Shown piece by piece: positions 63,443-64,000 of a DNA stretch of 64,000 nucleotides; position 1 is the first letter of the stretch; the number at the start of each line of letters is the position of its first letter. Made by a program: the position numbers and the translations under genes. The notes under the pieces were generated by a model. That model made no database searches. It saw nothing but the letters and a program-made list of their open reading frames with translations, and was not told the DNA's origin. The stretch comes from Streptomyces sp. Root1304 (lineage in GTDB: Bacteria; Actinomycetota; Actinomycetes; Streptomycetales; Streptomycetaceae): positions 63,241 through 127,240 of the forward strand of contig NZ_LMEP01000001.1 of assembly GCF_001426405.1 (NCBI RefSeq). The letters are read 5' to 3'.

Positions 63443-63756
63443 TGGACACTCCCCTCAGGTTGACTTACAGCTACAGACTGACAACCGTGGGTCGCGATCC
63501 GCAAGTATGGGCCAAAGTTTCACTCGATGTGATGACACCGAGATCACACCTCTTGCTACCCGCGGTCACGCCGAGTAGACGCCGCAGTGCGCACCGAGTG
63601 GACACGTCACACCCCTTGACCCCCATTGGTCCAGACCAATACCTTCCTGCCTGCGAGCTTCTTCGCACACCCCCCCGGCCACCCCTTCGCACGCCCCCGC
63701 AACGCCCCGCCCCGCCTCTCCGCACGCTCCCTCCCGCCTCGCACAGGAACGAGCCC
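63443..63756. other. Intergenic region between GntR regulator and chitinase
   Basis: 314 bases. It contains the GntR gene promoter side and a chitinase promoter with a DasR-like operator (63616-63645, listed separately). GTGATGACACC and GAGATCAC-type repeats near 63527-63550 may be a regulator site. Confidence 0.4.
63616..63645 (+). promoter_or_regulatory. Chitinase promoter with DasR-like operator (dre)
   Basis: A -35 TTGACC (63616-63621) and a -10 TACCTT (63640-63645) are 18 bases apart. A 16-base near-palindrome ATTGGTCCAGACCAAT (63625-63640) lies between them and closely matches the DasR responsive element consensus (ACTGGTCTAGACCACT). Such elements lie over the promoters of Streptomyces chitinase genes. 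Confidence 0.75.
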
Positions 63757-64000
63757 ATGCGTCCCAGAGCCATGACCAAACTGACCCTCGGCACCGCGGC
63801 CGCCGCGGCCCTCGGCCTCCTCGCCACCCTGGCCCCCGCCGCCGACGCGCACCAGCCCGCCCCGCACACCCCCGCGCTCAAGCGCGTCGGCTACTTCACC
63901 CAATGGGGCATCTACGGCCGGAACTTCCAGGTCAAGGACCTGGAGACGAGCGGCACCGCCGCCAGGCTCAGCCACATCAACTACGCCTTCGGCGTGGTCG
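63757..64000 (+). CDS. GH18 chitinase, N-terminal part only
   Basis: Start of a secreted glycoside hydrolase family 18 chitinase; the window ends in codon 82. A signal peptide (LTLGTAAAAALGLLATLAPAADA) is followed by ALKRVGYFTQWGIYGRNFQVKDLE and the SHINYAFGVV strand of the GH18 barrel. The catalytic DxxDxDxE motif lies outside the window. ATG 63757 follows AGGAACG; ATG 63772 is also possible. The DasR-like operator upstream suggests induction by GlcNAc from chitin. Confidence 0.9.
   Translation, partial: MRPRAMTKLTLGTAAAAALGLLATLAPAADAHQPAPHTPALKRVGYFTQWGIYGRNFQVKDLETSGTAARLSHINYAFGVV

Overview
The window is chromosomal DNA of a high-GC actinomycete, almost certainly a Streptomyces. Codon third positions are nearly all G or C, GTG and TTG starts are common, many transcripts look leaderless (TAnnnT box 6-7 bases before the start codon), and the gene set includes mycothiol biosynthesis (mshB), BldK-type oligopeptide permeases, a chitinase with a DasR-like operator, and PP2C/anti-sigma-like regulators. 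No phage, insertion sequence, integrase or CRISPR array was seen.

Left part (1-24,300), an old actinobacterial backbone: an ECF sigma factor (sigE) with its zinc-binding anti-sigma factor running off the left edge, an O-methyltransferase, a 55-residue DUF3117 protein, an enoyl-CoA hydratase, tag coupled to a DivIVA-like protein, a FolP2-type pteroate synthase, a secreted M9 collagenase, a LOG-family protein, dapE, a lysozyme-fold-like secreted protein, dapC with a 7Fe ferredoxin, a GNAT protein coupled to a SirB1/transglutaminase-like protein, an odd tRNA-like gene, a SUKH protein, a repeat-rich peptidoglycan-binding-like membrane protein, mshB and an S9 peptidase. Much of this order is shared with the sigE-to-typA segment of Mycobacterium tuberculosis. 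The 900 bases between folP and the collagenase gene hold no gene but a dense degenerate repeat array.

Middle part (25,450-43,306): two paralogous five-gene oligopeptide ABC operons (lipoprotein, two permeases, two ATPases), both on the minus strand. Between them lies a seven-gene same-strand island (31,375-37,034): three tandem small secreted DUF2690 proteins, a Tat-exported N-acetylmuramoyl-alanine amidase, a MepA/M74-like murein endopeptidase, an M15-like peptidoglycan-binding protein, and a membrane-anchored XRE regulator whose outer domain is again DUF2690. This is the most promising candidate for an undescribed system: a wall-hydrolase/sensor module placed beside peptide importers.

Right part (43,792-64,000): typA, an LpqW-like substrate-binding lipoprotein, a coiled-coil micro-protein, a three-gene succinate dehydrogenase operon (sdhC-like, sdhA, sdhB), a GH18-like membrane-anchored protein, a TPM-domain protein followed by a PspA homologue, a PAS-GAF-PP2C-HATPase regulator and a stand-alone RsbW-like kinase, a Nudix hydrolase, a SPOR-like mini-protein, an NCS1 permease with a cysteine-rich tail, a GntR regulator, and the start of a GH18 chitinase. 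Functional calls rest on reading the sequence and family knowledge; no database search was run.
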